From Burkholderiales bacterium RIFCSPHIGHO2_01_FULL_63_240 (GTDB lineage: Bacteria > Pseudomonadota > Gammaproteobacteria > Burkholderiales > Burkholderiaceae_C), in the NCBI GenBank assembly GCA_001770725.1, contig MERU01000009.1:62001-126000 (forward strand): 64,000 nucleotides of DNA, read 5' to 3'. The notes under the pieces were generated by a model, which made no database searches, had not been told where the DNA came from, and saw only the letters and a list, made by a program, of their open reading frames with translations. Positions 34,415 to 44,072 of the stretch are shown piece by piece. Every line of letters starts with the position of its first letter. The stretch's first letter is position 1. Position numbers and translations under genes: made by a program.

Positions 34415-35620
34415 TCAGGCTTGCTGCCCGCTCATGCCGGGTGGCATGCCGCCACCGCCAGCAGGGGGTTTGCCGTTGGGAGGCACCTCGGGGTACATGG
34501 CATGCGCCGTCTTGATGCGCTCGGCCTGCGCCTTGCGATCGGCCTGGCGCTGGGCCCACCAGGGCTTGATCTTTTGCTCCCACAGCCCGGCCAGGCCGTC
34601 GGGGAAGGCCATGGTCACGCCGATGAACAGCGCGGCCATCAGGAACAGCCACAGGTCAGGGGCCGACTCGGAGAAGTAGGTCTTGCCGAAGTTGACGATG
34701 AGCGCGCCGTAGATGGCGCCCACCAGGCTCATGCGGCCCCCGACGGCGGCGAAGATCACCATCTCGATGGAGGGCACGATGCCGACGAAGGACGGCGACA
34801 TGAAGCCCACTTGCAGCGTGAACATCGCGCCACCGATGGCCGACAGACCGGCCGCCAGGCAGAAGGCGAAGACCTTGAACATGGAGACGTCGTAGCCGGA
34901 GAAGCGGACGCGGTCTTCTTTGTCGCGCATGGCCAGCAGCAGGGTGCCCAGCTTGGAGGACTGCACCCAGCGGCACAGCAGCACCGATGCCAGCAGCAGG
35001 CCTGCGCACACGTAGTAAAGGATCAGCTTGGCCTGGTCGGTGCGGATGTCCCAGCCCAGCATCGTCTTGAGGTCGGTGATGCCGTTGACGCCGCCGGTGT
35101 AGCCCTGCTGGCCGATGATCAGCACCGTCAGCACCAGGGCCACGGCCTGCGTGATGATGGCGAAGTACACGCCGCCCACGCGCCGCTTGAACATGGCGAA
35201 GCTGATGATGAAGGCCAGCAGCATGGGCACGATCACCACGGCCGCCAGGGCAAAGCCCAGGCTGTCGAAGGGCTGCCACCACCAGGGCAGCTCGGTCAGC
35301 TGGTTCCAGTCCATGAAGTCGGGGATGCCCGGTGTGGACTGGATCTTGGTGGCTTCGGGGTCGGAGGCTTCCAGCTTGAGGAACATGGCCATCATGTAGC
35401 CGCCCAGGCCGAAGAAGCAGCCCTGGCCCAGGCTGAGGATGCCGGCGTGGCCCCACAGCATGACCAGGCCGATGGCCACGAAGGCGTAGGTCAGGTACTT
35501 GCCCACCAGGTTGAGGCGGAAGGGCTCCAGGGCCAGCGGGAAGGCCACCAGCAGCACCAGGGCCAGCAGCAGGAAGCTGCCGAGCTTTTGTTTGGCGAGC
35601 CAGTCTTGCATTGCGTTCAT
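34415..35620 (-). CDS. urtC: Urea/short-amide ABC transporter permease UrtC
   Basis: 401 residues with about ten hydrophobic helices, LivM-like. It carries the permease motif MSLVGAIYGALIVNFGKTY near the cytoplasmic loop and a C-terminal tail rich in Gly/Pro (PPNGKPPAGGGGMPPG). The start ATG 35620 reads MNAMQDWLAKQKL. Forms the channel with UrtB. Gene order urtA-B-C-D-E is standard for this importer class. Confidence 0.88.
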   Translation of the reverse strand: MNAMQDWLAKQKLGSFLLLALVLLVAFPLALEPFRLNLVGKYLTYAFVAIGLVMLWGHAGILSLGQGCFFGLGGYMMAMFLKLEASDPEATKIQSTPGIPDFMDWNQLTELPWWWQPFDSLGFALAAVVIVPMLLAFIISFAMFKRRVGGVYFAIITQAVALVLTVLIIGQQGYTGGVNGITDLKTMLGWDIRTDQAKLILYYVCAGLLLASVLLCRWVQSSKLGTLLLAMRDKEDRVRFSGYDVSMFKVFAFCLAAGLSAIGGAMFTLQVGFMSPSFVGIVPSIEMVIFAAVGGRMSLVGAIYGALIVNFGKTYFSESAPDLWLFLMAALFIGVTMAFPDGLAGLWEQKIKPWWAQRQADRKAQAERIKTAHAMYPEVPPNGKPPAGGGGMPPGMSGQQA

Positions 35621-35651
35621 GTGAGTGCTCCTTTTGATCTCGTGTTCAACT

Positions 35652-36572
35652 TCAACGGCGGACCTTGGAGGCGAACAGGCCTTGCGGGCGCAGCATCAGG
35701 ATGGTGATGACGGCCATCAGCGTGAGCACCTTGGCGTTCGAGCCGCTCATGAAGAACTCGGAGATCGACTGCGTCTGAGCGATGCCGAAGGCCGATGCCA
35801 CCGTGCCCAGCAGGCTGCCGGCGCCACCGAAGGTCACGACCAGGAAGCTGTCGACGATGTAGAGCGAGCCGCTGGTCGGGCCCGTGGAGCCGATGGTGGT
35901 GAAGGCCGCACCCGCGACGCCGGCGATGCCGCAGCCGATGGCGAACGTCAGGCGGTCGGTCTTCTTGGTGTTGATGCCGATGGCGTTGGCCATCACGCGG
36001 TTGCTGACGGTGGCGCGCACCCGCAGGCCCCAGCGGGCCTTGTACAGGGCCAGCAGCAACAGGGCGGTGACCAGGGCGGTCAGGCCCATGACGAACAGGC
36101 CGTTGATCGGGATGTCCAGGCCCTCGGCGGGGGCCCATGAGCCCATCAGCCACTCAGGCAGGGTGGGGCTGACTTCCTTGGGGCCGAAGGTCGAACGAAA
36201 GACCTGCTGCAGGCCCAGGCTCAGGCCCCATGTGGCCAGCAGCGTGTCGAGAGGTCGTTTGTAGAGGTGGCGGATGAGGGCCCATTCGGTGAGCCAGCCC
36301 GCAGCGAAAGCGAACAAGAAGGCCGCGACGATGGCCACGGGAAAGTACATCTGCACCAGGCCGGGCGCGAAGGTTTCGGTCAGCGTCGAGCCCAGGTAGA
36401 CGGTGTAGGCGCCGATGGTCATGAACTCGCCGTGGGCCATGTTGATGACCCCCATCTGGCCGAAGATCACCGCCAGGCCCAGGCCCATGAGCAGCAGCAC
36501 GGAAAACAGGCTCAGCCCGGCAAAGCCTTGCATGAGCCCGATGTTGAGCATGTCGTTGAGTGTCATGTCCAT
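35652..36572 (-). CDS. urtB: Urea/short-amide ABC transporter permease UrtB
   Basis: 306 residues from ATG 36572 (MDMTLNDMLNIGLMQG), with GAAGGTG upstream. LivH-like, about eight helices; INMAHGEFMTIGAY and LGLQQVFRSTFGPKEV are family landmarks. Only the membrane domain is present, without the extra N-terminal domain some UrtB proteins carry. It lies 132 bases after urtA, with a stem-loop between them, and 31 bases before urtC. Confidence 0.88.
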   Translation of the reverse strand: MDMTLNDMLNIGLMQGFAGLSLFSVLLLMGLGLAVIFGQMGVINMAHGEFMTIGAYTVYLGSTLTETFAPGLVQMYFPVAIVAAFLFAFAAGWLTEWALIRHLYKRPLDTLLATWGLSLGLQQVFRSTFGPKEVSPTLPEWLMGSWAPAEGLDIPINGLFVMGLTALVTALLLLALYKARWGLRVRATVSNRVMANAIGINTKKTDRLTFAIGCGIAGVAGAAFTTIGSTGPTSGSLYIVDSFLVVTFGGAGSLLGTVASAFGIAQTQSISEFFMSGSNAKVLTLMAVITILMLRPQGLFASKVRR

Positions 36573-36605
36573 GTTGTTCACCTTCGCATCGGAAAAAACC
36601 TGCGC

Positions 36606-36631
36606 GGCCCGGCCAGCAGCCCGACCGGGCC
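36606..36631 (-). terminator. Stem-loop between urtA and urtB (possible attenuator or mRNA stabiliser)
   Basis: GGCCCGG and CCGGGCC form a 7-bp stem with a 12-base loop in the 132-base gap after the binding-protein gene. There is no T-tract. Such hairpins commonly keep solute-binding protein mRNA more abundant than the permease part; this role is inference. Confidence 0.4.
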
Positions 36632-36704
36632 GTCGCAGGAAACAGGTGCCTGTGAAGCACGTGGCCGTCGCCACGGTTCAGCAGGCGTCCCGGCGCTCAC
36701 TCGG

Positions 36705-37985
36705 TCATTGATATCCCTTGGGGAAGGGGTTGGGTTCGATCAGCTCGGGCGACTCGGCCACGACCTTGAAGGTGCCGTCCGGCAGGCCCTGGGCGATGCG
36801 CGACTTGCTCCACAGGTGGTGGTTCTGGTGAACCTTGACGTAGCCTTCCGGCGCGGTCTTGAGCTCGATGCCCGGCGATGCGGCGACGACCTTGTCGACG
36901 TCGAAGCTGCCGGCCTTCTCGACGGCGGCCTTCCACAGCCAGGGGCCCAGGTAGCCGGCCTGCGTCACGTCGCCGATCACCGACTTCGGACCGTAGGCCT
37001 TCTTGAAGGCCTCGACGAACTTCTTGTTGTTGTCGTTGGTCAGCGACTGGAAGTACTTCATCGAGCTGTAGAAGCCGGCGAAGTTTTCACCGCCCACGCC
37101 CAGCATTTCGTCCTCGGTCACCGACAGCGTCAGCAGGAACTGCTTGGCGCCGGTGATGCCGGCGGCCTTGAGCTGCTTGTAGAAGGCCACGTTCGAGCCA
37201 CCCACCACGGCGGCGAAGATGCAGTCGGGCTTGGCCACCTTGATCTTGTTGATCAGGGAGTTGAAGTTGGTGTGGCCCAGCGGGTAGTACTCCTCGCCCA
37301 CGACCTTGCCCAGCTTGCCCACCGACTCGATGTGCTTGCGCGCGATCTTCATCGAGGTGCGCGGCCAGATGTAGTCGGAGCCGACCAGGAAGAAGGTCTT
37401 GGCCTTCTTCTCTTTCGCGCCCCAGTCCAGGCCGTAGATGATCTGCTGCGTGGCTTCCTGGCCGGTGTAGATCACGTTCTTGGACTGCTCCAGGCCTTCG
37501 TAGAAGGTCGGGTAGTAAAGCAGGCCGTTTTCCTTCTCGAAGATGGGCAGCACGGCCTTGCGCGAGGCAGACGTCCAGCAGCCGAAGACGGCGGCGACCT
37601 TGTCGTTGACCAGCAGCTTTTTGGACTTCTCGGCGAAGGTCGGCCAGTCGGAGGCGCCGTCTTCCTTGATGACCTTGATCTTGCGACCCAGGATGCCGCC
37701 CATGGCGTTGATCTGGTCGATGGCCAGTTGTTCGGCCTGGATCGAACCCGTTTCCGAGATCGCCATGGTGCCGGTGGCCGAGTGCAGCTGACCGACGATG
37801 ACCTCGGTGTCGGTCACGGCCAGCTTGGTGGTGTTGACCTTGGCGGTCGGGAAGGACTGGGCATTGGCCGGGGTGGCCAGCATGCCCAGCCCGCCCGCAC
37901 CGGCCATGCCGGCCAGGGGCAGTGCGCCCATGCCCTGAAGCAGGCGGCGGCGGTTTTGGGACAGGTCATCTTCGCGGTTCGACAT
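36705..37985 (-). CDS. urtA: Urea/short-amide ABC transporter substrate-binding protein
   Basis: 426 residues from ATG 37985, with AAGGAG ideally placed. The N-terminus has a twin-arginine-like segment (SQNRRRLLQGMGALPLAG), so export may be by Tat. The mature protein is a type I periplasmic-binding fold of the UrtA/FmdD kind: VIVGQLHSATGTMAISE, AVFGCWTSASRKAVLPIFE, LLYYPTFYEGLEQSKNV. It captures the solute for UrtBCDE. The palindrome at 38116-38131 lies 130 bases upstream. Confidence 0.92.
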   Translation of the reverse strand: MSNREDDLSQNRRRLLQGMGALPLAGMAGAGGLGMLATPANAQSFPTAKVNTTKLAVTDTEVIVGQLHSATGTMAISETGSIQAEQLAIDQINAMGGILGRKIKVIKEDGASDWPTFAEKSKKLLVNDKVAAVFGCWTSASRKAVLPIFEKENGLLYYPTFYEGLEQSKNVIYTGQEATQQIIYGLDWGAKEKKAKTFFLVGSDYIWPRTSMKIARKHIESVGKLGKVVGEEYYPLGHTNFNSLINKIKVAKPDCIFAAVVGGSNVAFYKQLKAAGITGAKQFLLTLSVTEDEMLGVGGENFAGFYSSMKYFQSLTNDNNKKFVEAFKKAYGPKSVIGDVTQAGYLGPWLWKAAVEKAGSFDVDKVVAASPGIELKTAPEGYVKVHQNHHLWSKSRIAQGLPDGTFKVVAESPELIEPNPFPKGYQ

Positions 37986-38115
37986 GGAAAGGCTCCTTGC
38001 ACAAAAATGGGTTGCCAACGGGACTCGGATGCCGCATCCCGGTGCATGCCATTTCAAACAGCGAGCCCGGCGCGGCCTTGGGTCACACCTTAGGCAGGGC
38101 CTGGGTTTCCATGAA

Positions 38116-38131
38116 TACGTCAATTAACGTA
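38116..38131. promoter_or_regulatory. Candidate operator between urtA and the permease-kinase gene
   Basis: TACGTCAATTAACGTA: perfect TACGT/ACGTA arms. It lies in the 219-base divergent spacer, 130 bases from urtA and 73 from the kinase start. The amiE promoter carries the near-identical TACGTCAAACAACGTA at 6367-6382 (minus strand). The LuxR-type regulator at 41695 is the obvious candidate ligand. Confidence 0.6.
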
Positions 38132-38204
38132 GTCGTTGCGCAGGGCAACGGTTGGACTGCTTCTTGCACTCCAAGGGTGCTGGTGTTTCAGCTGGAGCCT
38201 GTTC

Positions 38205-41200
38205 GTGTCCGTTGCCCGGCAGAAGATTTTTCGCATTCGCCGTGACTACAACTCCTGGGTCGCCAACGAGACCCTGGAGGACTACGCCCTGCGCTACACC
38301 CCGCGAACCTTTCGCAAGTGGAGCGAGATGCGGGTGGCCAACACCGCCTTTGGTGCGGTGTCCTTCCTGGCGCTGGAGGCCATCGGCGGGGCCATTGCGC
38401 TGAACCATGGTTTCAGCACGGCGCTGTGGGCCATCCTGGTGGTGGGGCTGATCACCTTCCTGACCGGCCTGCCCATCAGCTACTACGCCGCCAAGTACGG
38501 CGTCGACATGGACCTGCTCACCCGGGGGGCGGGTTTCGGCTACCTGGGCTCGACGCTGACCTCGCTGATCTACGCGAGCTTCACCTTCATCTTCTTCGCG
38601 CTCGAAGCAGCCATCATGGCGCTGGCATTGCAGATGCTCTTCGGCTGGTCATTGCCGATTTGCTACGTGTTGTCGTCGCTGGTCATCATCCCGCTGGTCA
38701 CGCACGGCATCACGCTGATCTCGCGCCTGCAGACCTGGACGCAGCCGCTGTGGCTGGGCCTGTGGGTGTTGCCCTTCATCGCGGTGGCCTGGCACAAGCC
38801 CGAGGCCTACGTCGAGTTCACGCAACTGGCCGGGCGCACCACGGGCGACAGCGAGTTCCATTGGCTGGCCTTCGGCATGGCGTCCACGGTGGCGTTCTCG
38901 CTCATCGTGCAGGTGGGCGAACAGGTGGACTTCCTGCGTTTTCTGCCTGAGAAGACGAGGGAAAACCGCGTGCGCTGGTGGACGGCCGTGCTGGTGGCCG
39001 GGCCGGGCTGGATCGTGCCGGGCATGCTCAAGATGCTGGCCGGCGCCTTCCTGGCCTACCTGGCCTTGCAGCGCGAAGTGCCGGTGCAGCACGCCATCGA
39101 GCCCACGCAGATGTACCTGGCTGGCTTCAGCGAGGTGTTCGGCTCGCCCGCCGTGGCGTTGGGCGTGACGGTGCTCTTTGTCATCGTCTCGCAGGTCAAG
39201 ATCAACGTGACCAATGCCTATGCGGGCTCGCTGGCCTGGTCGAACTTCTTCGCGCGGCTCACGCACAGCCACCCGGGGCGGGTGGTGTGGCTGGTCTTCA
39301 ACGTCATCATCGCCGTGCTGCTGATGACGCTGGGGGTTTTCGGGGCGCTCGAGCGCGTGCTGGGGCTCTACAGCAACGTGGCGATTGCCTGGGTGGGTGC
39401 GCTGGTGGCGGACCTGGTCATCAACAAGCCGCTGGGCTGGTCGCCCCAGGGCATCGAGTTCAAGCGTGCCTACCTGCATGACCTCAACCCCGTTGGCCTG
39501 GGCGCGACGCTGTTGGGCGCGGGCGTGGCGGTGCCTGCGCACGCAGGGCTGCTGGGCGATGTGCTGGTGCCCTGGGCGCCTTTCATCGCGCTGGCCCTGT
39601 CGCTGGTGGCCGCGCCCACCATCGCCTGGTGGACAAAGGGCCGCTACTACCTGGCGCGCGAACCGCAAACGCCCTGGCGTCCCGGGCAGATCGTGCACTG
39701 CAGCGTGTGCGAGAACCCCTTCGAGTCGGAGGACATGGCCACCTGCCCGGCTTACGACGCGCCCATCTGCTCGCTGTGCTGCACGCTGGAGTCGCGCTGC
39801 CATGACCGCTGCAAGACGCGATCGCGCGCGGCCGAGCAGGTCTCCGACGTGCTGACCTCGGTGCTGCCGGCGCGCATGTCGCGGCGCATCAACTTCCGCG
39901 TCGGGCATTACCTGGTGGTCTTCCTGTCGTTGGCGGCGCTGCTGGCCTTCGTGCTGGGCGTGGTCTATTACCAGGAGGGCGTGGTGCGGCCCGAGCTGCT
40001 GGCCGACCACACCCTGCCGCCCGGCGCGCTGGAGAGCCCCTTCGTGAAGGTCTACGCCCTGCTGCTGCTGGCGGCGGCCGTGTGCGCCTGGTGGGTGGTG
40101 CTGGCTTCGGAGAGCCGGCGCATGGCTCAGGACGACTCCAACCGCCAGAACCAGCTGCTGCAGCAGGAAATCGACGCCCACCGGCGCACCGACGCCGCGC
40201 TGCAGCAAGCCAAGGAGCTGGCCGAGGCCGCCAACCAGGCCAAGACCCGCTACGTGGCCGGCATGACGCACGAGTTGCGCACGCCGCTCAACAGCATCAT
40301 GGGCTATGTGCAGATCCTGCTGAAAGACGAGCCACCCGTGGGCGCGCGCCGAGGCCCGTTGACCACCATCCAGCGCAGCGGCGAGCACTTGAGCGGCCTG
40401 ATCGACGGCCTGCTCGACCTGGCTCGCATCGAGGCGGGCCGCCTGCGGCTTGACCCCTCCCCGGTGCCCATGATCGAGTTCCTGGAGGACGTGGTCGGCA
40501 TGGTCAAACCACAGGCCGAGGCCAAGGGCCTGGGCTTCAAGCTCGAGACGCGGGGCCGCGTGCCGGCCTGGGTGCATGCCGACGCCCGGCGCCTGCGTCA
40601 GATCCTCATCAACCTGACCAGCAACGCCGTGCGCTTCACCGAACGCGGGCAGATCACGCTGCGGCTGGACGCCCGCCGCGAGGTGCTGCGCTTCGAGGTC
40701 GAGGACACCGGCATCGGCATCGCGCCGCAGGACATGGAGCGCATCTTCCTGCCCTTCGAGCGCGGCAGTGGGGGGCGGCGCAGCAGCGAGCCCGGCACCG
40801 GCCTGGGCCTGACCATCACCCACCTGCTCACCGAGCTCATGGGCGGCGAGCTGAGCGTGCAAAGCACCATGGGCCAGGGCAGCACCTTCTCGGTTCGCCT
40901 GTACCTGCGCGAGATCGCAGAGCCTGTTGCCGCACCGGCCGCGCTGTCACACAGGGAAGACGACCCCGCCAGCGACCGCATCGCGCGAGACTACCGGCCC
41001 GTCATTGGCTACAGCGGCCCGCGCCGAACCCTGCTCGTGGTGGACGACCAGCCCATCCAGCGCCAGATGCTCGCCGGCATGCTGATGCCATTGGGCTTCG
41101 TGGTGCGCGAAGCCGCCAGCGGCCACGAGTGCCTCGAGAGCGTGCGCGAAGCCCCGCCCGACGCCGTGCTGCTCGACATCAGCATGGACGACATGGATGG

Positions 41201-41711
41201 CTGGCAGACGGCGCGTGCCATCCGCCAGGCCGGCTGCACCGACGTGCCCGTCATCATGGTCTCGGCCAATGTGTTCGAGAACCGACCCGAGAACCTGGCG
41301 GCGGCGCAGGCGCAGGCCTTCGTCGCCAAGCCGGTGATGGAGTCCGAGCTGCTCGACACCCTGGGCGATCAGCTTGGCATGCACTGGTTGACCGAGGCCT
41401 CGCCCGTTCGCACGACGCTGGCCGAAGCGCCGCCCGAAGCACCCGCTGGCGAGCCAACGCAGCAGCTCACACCGCCCAGCGAGGCCGCTCCGCTGCCCCC
41501 CGACGCCGTGTGGGAGTTGCACCGTCTGGCCCGCCGCGGTCACGCCCAGGCCCTGGCCGAATCGCTGGCCAGCTGGCGCGAACAATCACCCGAACACGCC
41601 TGGCGCTGGCAGCGCCTGCAGACCTGGCTGGCGTCCTTCGACCTCGACGCCATCCAGGCCGACCTGGCGCCCGAACTGATGGAGGAACAGGCCGATGAGC
41701 CCCGACGTTGA
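38205..41711 (+). CDS. Permease-histidine kinase-receiver fusion (transporter-like hybrid sensor)
   Basis: 1168 residues from GTG 38205 (GGAG seven bases upstream; a TTG at 38136 would add 23). Residues 1-480 form a complete NCS1/cytosine-permease-like domain (RIRRDYNSWVANETLEDYAL, then about 12 helices). A Cys-rich, probably zinc-binding module follows at about 499-535 (CSVCENP, CPAYDAPIC, SLCC), then two more helices. The kinase core has H-box GMTHELRTPLNSIMGY with His689, an N-box ILINLTSNAVRF, and G-boxes DTGIGIAP and GTGLGLT. A receiver follows (VVDDQ, phospho-acceptor Asp991 in LLDISMDD, Lys in VAKPV) and a helical, Hpt-like tail. It probably senses an amide/urea-type solute through the permease fold and drives the response regulator it overlaps. 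Confidence 0.88.
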   Translation: MSVARQKIFRIRRDYNSWVANETLEDYALRYTPRTFRKWSEMRVANTAFGAVSFLALEAIGGAIALNHGFSTALWAILVVGLITFLTGLPISYYAAKYGVDMDLLTRGAGFGYLGSTLTSLIYASFTFIFFALEAAIMALALQMLFGWSLPICYVLSSLVIIPLVTHGITLISRLQTWTQPLWLGLWVLPFIAVAWHKPEAYVEFTQLAGRTTGDSEFHWLAFGMASTVAFSLIVQVGEQVDFLRFLPEKTRENRVRWWTAVLVAGPGWIVPGMLKMLAGAFLAYLALQREVPVQHAIEPTQMYLAGFSEVFGSPAVALGVTVLFVIVSQVKINVTNAYAGSLAWSNFFARLTHSHPGRVVWLVFNVIIAVLLMTLGVFGALERVLGLYSNVAIAWVGALVADLVINKPLGWSPQGIEFKRAYLHDLNPVGLGATLLGAGVAVPAHAGLLGDVLVPWAPFIALALSLVAAPTIAWWTKGRYYLAREPQTPWRPGQIVHCSVCENPFESEDMATCPAYDAPICSLCCTLESRCHDRCKTRSRAAEQVSDVLTSVLPARMSRRINFRVGHYLVVFLSLAALLAFVLGVVYYQEGVVRPELLADHTLPPGALESPFVKVYALLLLAAAVCAWWVVLASESRRMAQDDSNRQNQLLQQEIDAHRRTDAALQQAKELAEAANQAKTRYVAGMTHELRTPLNSIMGYVQILLKDEPPVGARRGPLTTIQRSGEHLSGLIDGLLDLARIEAGRLRLDPSPVPMIEFLEDVVGMVKPQAEAKGLGFKLETRGRVPAWVHADARRLRQILINLTSNAVRFTERGQITLRLDARREVLRFEVEDTGIGIAPQDMERIFLPFERGSGGRRSSEPGTGLGLTITHLLTELMGGELSVQSTMGQGSTFSVRLYLREIAEPVAAPAALSHREDDPASDRIARDYRPVIGYSGPRRTLLVVDDQPIQRQMLAGMLMPLGFVVREAASGHECLESVREAPPDAVLLDISMDDMDGWQTARAIRQAGCTDVPVIMVSANVFENRPENLAAAQAQAFVAKPVMESELLDTLGDQLGMHWLTEASPVRTTLAEAPPEAPAGEPTQQLTPPSEAAPLPPDAVWELHRLARRGHAQALAESLASWREQSPEHAWRWQRLQTWLASFDLDAIQADLAPELMEEQADEPRR

Positions 41712-42396
41712 GGCCCCTGCCACCGCAGCCAAGGTGGACGGCCCACGGGCCGGCACGGTGCTCGTGGTCGACGATGCCCCCGACACCCTGCGCATGCTGT
41801 GCGACGCGCTGGCCGGCGAGGGCTACACCGTGCTGGTGGCCCGCGACGGCCCGCAGGCCCTGGCCCGCCTCGACGTGGTCACGCCCGACGCCATCTTGCT
41901 CGACGGCGTCATGCCGGGCTGGAGCGGCTTCGAGACCTGCCAGCGCATCAAGGCCCACCCGGTCGGCCAGGCCATCCCGGTCATCTTCATGACGGGCCTG
42001 AGCGACACCACCGATGTGGTCACCGGCTTCGAGGTGGGGGGCGTGGACTACGTGGTCAAGCCCATCCGCATCGAAGAGGTGCTCGCGCGCCTGAACACCC
42101 ACGTGCGCAACGCCCGCGCCGCCCGCGAAGCGCTGGCCCGCGCGAGCATGCAGCAGCGCCCGCTGCCGCTCAATGCCTCGCCCGAGACCGACCGCCTGCT
42201 GCAGGCCTCGCTCACCCCGCGCGAAACCGAGGTGCTGACCTGGCTGGCGCGCGGCAAGACCAACCGCGACATCGCCGAGATCCTCGGCATGAGCCACCGC
42301 ACCGTCAACAAGCACCTCGAACACATCTTCGAGAAGCTGGGCGTTGAGACGCGTGCGGCGGCCGCGGCCCTGGCCACCCGGGCCATCCCGGTGTGA
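41695..42396 (+). CDS. LuxR/FixJ-type response regulator of the permease-kinase
   Basis: 233 residues. Receiver: VLVVDDAPDTLRML (acidic pair), phospho-Asp in ILLDGVMPGW, Thr/Ser in IFMTGLSD, Lys in VVKPIRIEE. C-terminal LuxR HTH: LTPRETEVLTWLARGKTNRD, IAEILGMSHRTVNKHLEHIF. The start ATG lies 17 bases inside the kinase gene with GGAGG upstream, so they are translationally coupled. It is the likely activator of urt/fmd and perhaps amiE through the TACGT-N6-ACGTA palindromes (inference). Confidence 0.92.
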   Translation: MSPDVEAPATAAKVDGPRAGTVLVVDDAPDTLRMLCDALAGEGYTVLVARDGPQALARLDVVTPDAILLDGVMPGWSGFETCQRIKAHPVGQAIPVIFMTGLSDTTDVVTGFEVGGVDYVVKPIRIEEVLARLNTHVRNARAAREALARASMQQRPLPLNASPETDRLLQASLTPRETEVLTWLARGKTNRDIAEILGMSHRTVNKHLEHIFEKLGVETRAAAAALATRAIPV

Positions 42397-42650
42397 TGGC
42401 GCGTGGATGTCGCCCGTGGGCGCCAGGGCGCAGGGACGCGTCGGGCCCCTGGTGAGGCTCCCCGGGGCCGACGCCAACAACTGTCCGGAATTGACCATGG
42501 CGGGCCGTGCCCCCCACACCACAATGCGTGGTGTTTCTGGCAAACCCCCATCGCGTCGGGCCAGCCTGCGCCTCACCATGAGATAGGCTCCCGGTCCTGA
42601 TCACGGTGAGATCAGGCATGGCAGTTGAGGCCCAGGAGTAAGCAGTAACC

Positions 42651-44051
42651 ATGGCATCACCGCCTTTCCGACCCGCCCCCGCGGCCTGGGTCCCCTATCA
42701 GCGTTTCAGTGACCTGCTGTTCGTTTCGGTGGCAGGGCACCTGGCCTTTGCCGTTTTTTTCGGCGTTTTCTGTGATCAGCCCCTCATTGGTGCGTGCCTG
42801 GGCCTGAGCAGTGCCATGGTCGGCGTGCTGTTTCCGTTGATGCGCTCCAGCGTGGCGGCCACCAAGGTGCGCGTCATCGCCCACGCGGCGCTGTTTGCCA
42901 ACATGCTGCTGGTCATGGTCAGCCTGATCTGGATGGGGCAGGCGCCCGAAGCCAGCGTCTGGTGGCTGGTGTGGTGGCCCATGTTCGTGGCCCACGTGCT
43001 GGGTTGGCGCGATGGCGTGGCCTGGGTGCCCGTGACCCTGCTGGCCGCTGCGGCCATGTGGTGGCATGGCCTGCACCCCGTGCTGCAGCCGCGCATGGAT
43101 GCCAGCGAACTGCCCATGCACCTGCTGCAGGCTGGGTTCCTGCTGATCGGTTGTGGCGTGGGGCTCGTGGTGCGCAGAGCCTATGAGGGCTACCAGCGTG
43201 ACATCAGCCGCCAGCAGGCCACCATCCGGGCGCAGCAGATGGAGCTCACCGAGCACACCACCCAACTCGAAGACATGCTGCAGGCCTTGCAGCAAGCCAA
43301 CCTGGAGCGCACCCGCCTGTTCGCCCAGCTCAGCCACGAGGTGCGCACCCCGCTCAACGGCGTGCTCGGTTTTGCGCAATTGATGGGTCAGACCCCGCTG
43401 AGCGACACCCAGTCGCGCCACCTGGCGCAGATCAACCAGTGCGGTGCCACGCTGCTGCAGATGGTCAACGAGGTGCTTGATTTTTCACGCATGGAAGAGC
43501 GCACCACCCGCGTCGAGAAGGTGCCCTTTGACCTGCTGCGCGTGGCGCAGGAGGCCATGGACATGGTCCTGCCCATGGCCATGGCCAAAGGCGTGACGCT
43601 GCACATGGAGCGTGAGCTGCAGGAAGGGCCCGCGGGCGAGCTGATGGGTGATCCGCTGCGCATCAAGCAGGTCATGCTCAACCTGTTGGCCAATGCGGTG
43701 AAGTTCACGTCGCAAGGCGAGGTCACCTTGCGTTGCCGAATGGAGGTGACGCAGTCCGCGGCCGACCGCTCGGGCCAGTCCGCCTGGCTGCGAATCGAGG
43801 TGCAGGATTGCGGCATCGGTGTGCCGGCCAGCGCCTTGCCCCACCTGTTCGAGCCCTTCTGCGAGGCCAGCGACCGCACCATCGCGCGTTACGGGGGCTC
43901 GGGCCTGGGCCTGGCCATCTGCAAGCGACTGGTCGACGCCATGGGCGGGCGCATCGGCGCGTCCAGCCAGCCGGGGCAGGGCAGCCTGTTCTGGTTCGAG
44001 GTGCCCGTGACGCTGGCGCCTGACGAGGCCATCGCGCCGGCGATGCCTTGA
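42651..44051 (+). CDS. Membrane sensor histidine kinase
   Basis: 466 residues from ATG 42651 (CAGGAG upstream). About five or six N-terminal helices (20-180), a coiled-coil linker ([20 protein letters not shown]), then H-box [20 protein letters not shown]-box [12 protein letters not shown]1 [10 protein letters not shown]-box [10 protein letters not shown] and G2 [13 protein letters not shown]. There is no receiver. No regulator gene follows it; the preceding response regulator (41695) is 254 bases upstream and belongs to another kinase. It may feed the same regulator or an unlinked one. Confidence 0.9.
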   Translation: MASPPFRPAPAAWVPYQRFSDLLFVSVAGHLAFAVFFGVFCDQPLIGACLGLSSAMVGVLFPLMRSSVAATKVRVIAHAALFANMLLVMVSLIWMGQAPEASVWWLVWWPMFVAHVLGWRDGVAWVPVTLLAAAAMWWHGLHPVLQPRMDASELPMHLLQAGFLLIGCGVGLVVRRAYEGYQRDISRQQATIRAQQMELTEHTTQLEDMLQALQQANLERTRLFAQLSHEVRTPLNGVLGFAQLMGQTPLSDTQSRHLAQINQCGATLLQMVNEVLDFSRMEERTTRVEKVPFDLLRVAQEAMDMVLPMAMAKGVTLHMERELQEGPAGELMGDPLRIKQVMLNLLANAVKFTSQGEVTLRCRMEVTQSAADRSGQSAWLRIEVQDCGIGVPASALPHLFEPFCEASDRTIARYGGSGLGLAICKRLVDAMGGRIGASSQPGQGSLFWFEVPVTLAPDEAIAPAMP

Positions 44052-44072
44052 GGTGAGCCGCTGCGGGGCGGT

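Noticed and set aside
38136..38204. TTG at 38136 as the start of the permease-kinase
   Set aside because: The extra 23 residues are not permease-like, overlap the operator region, and lack a ribosome site; GTG 38205 has GGAG and begins the conserved sequence.
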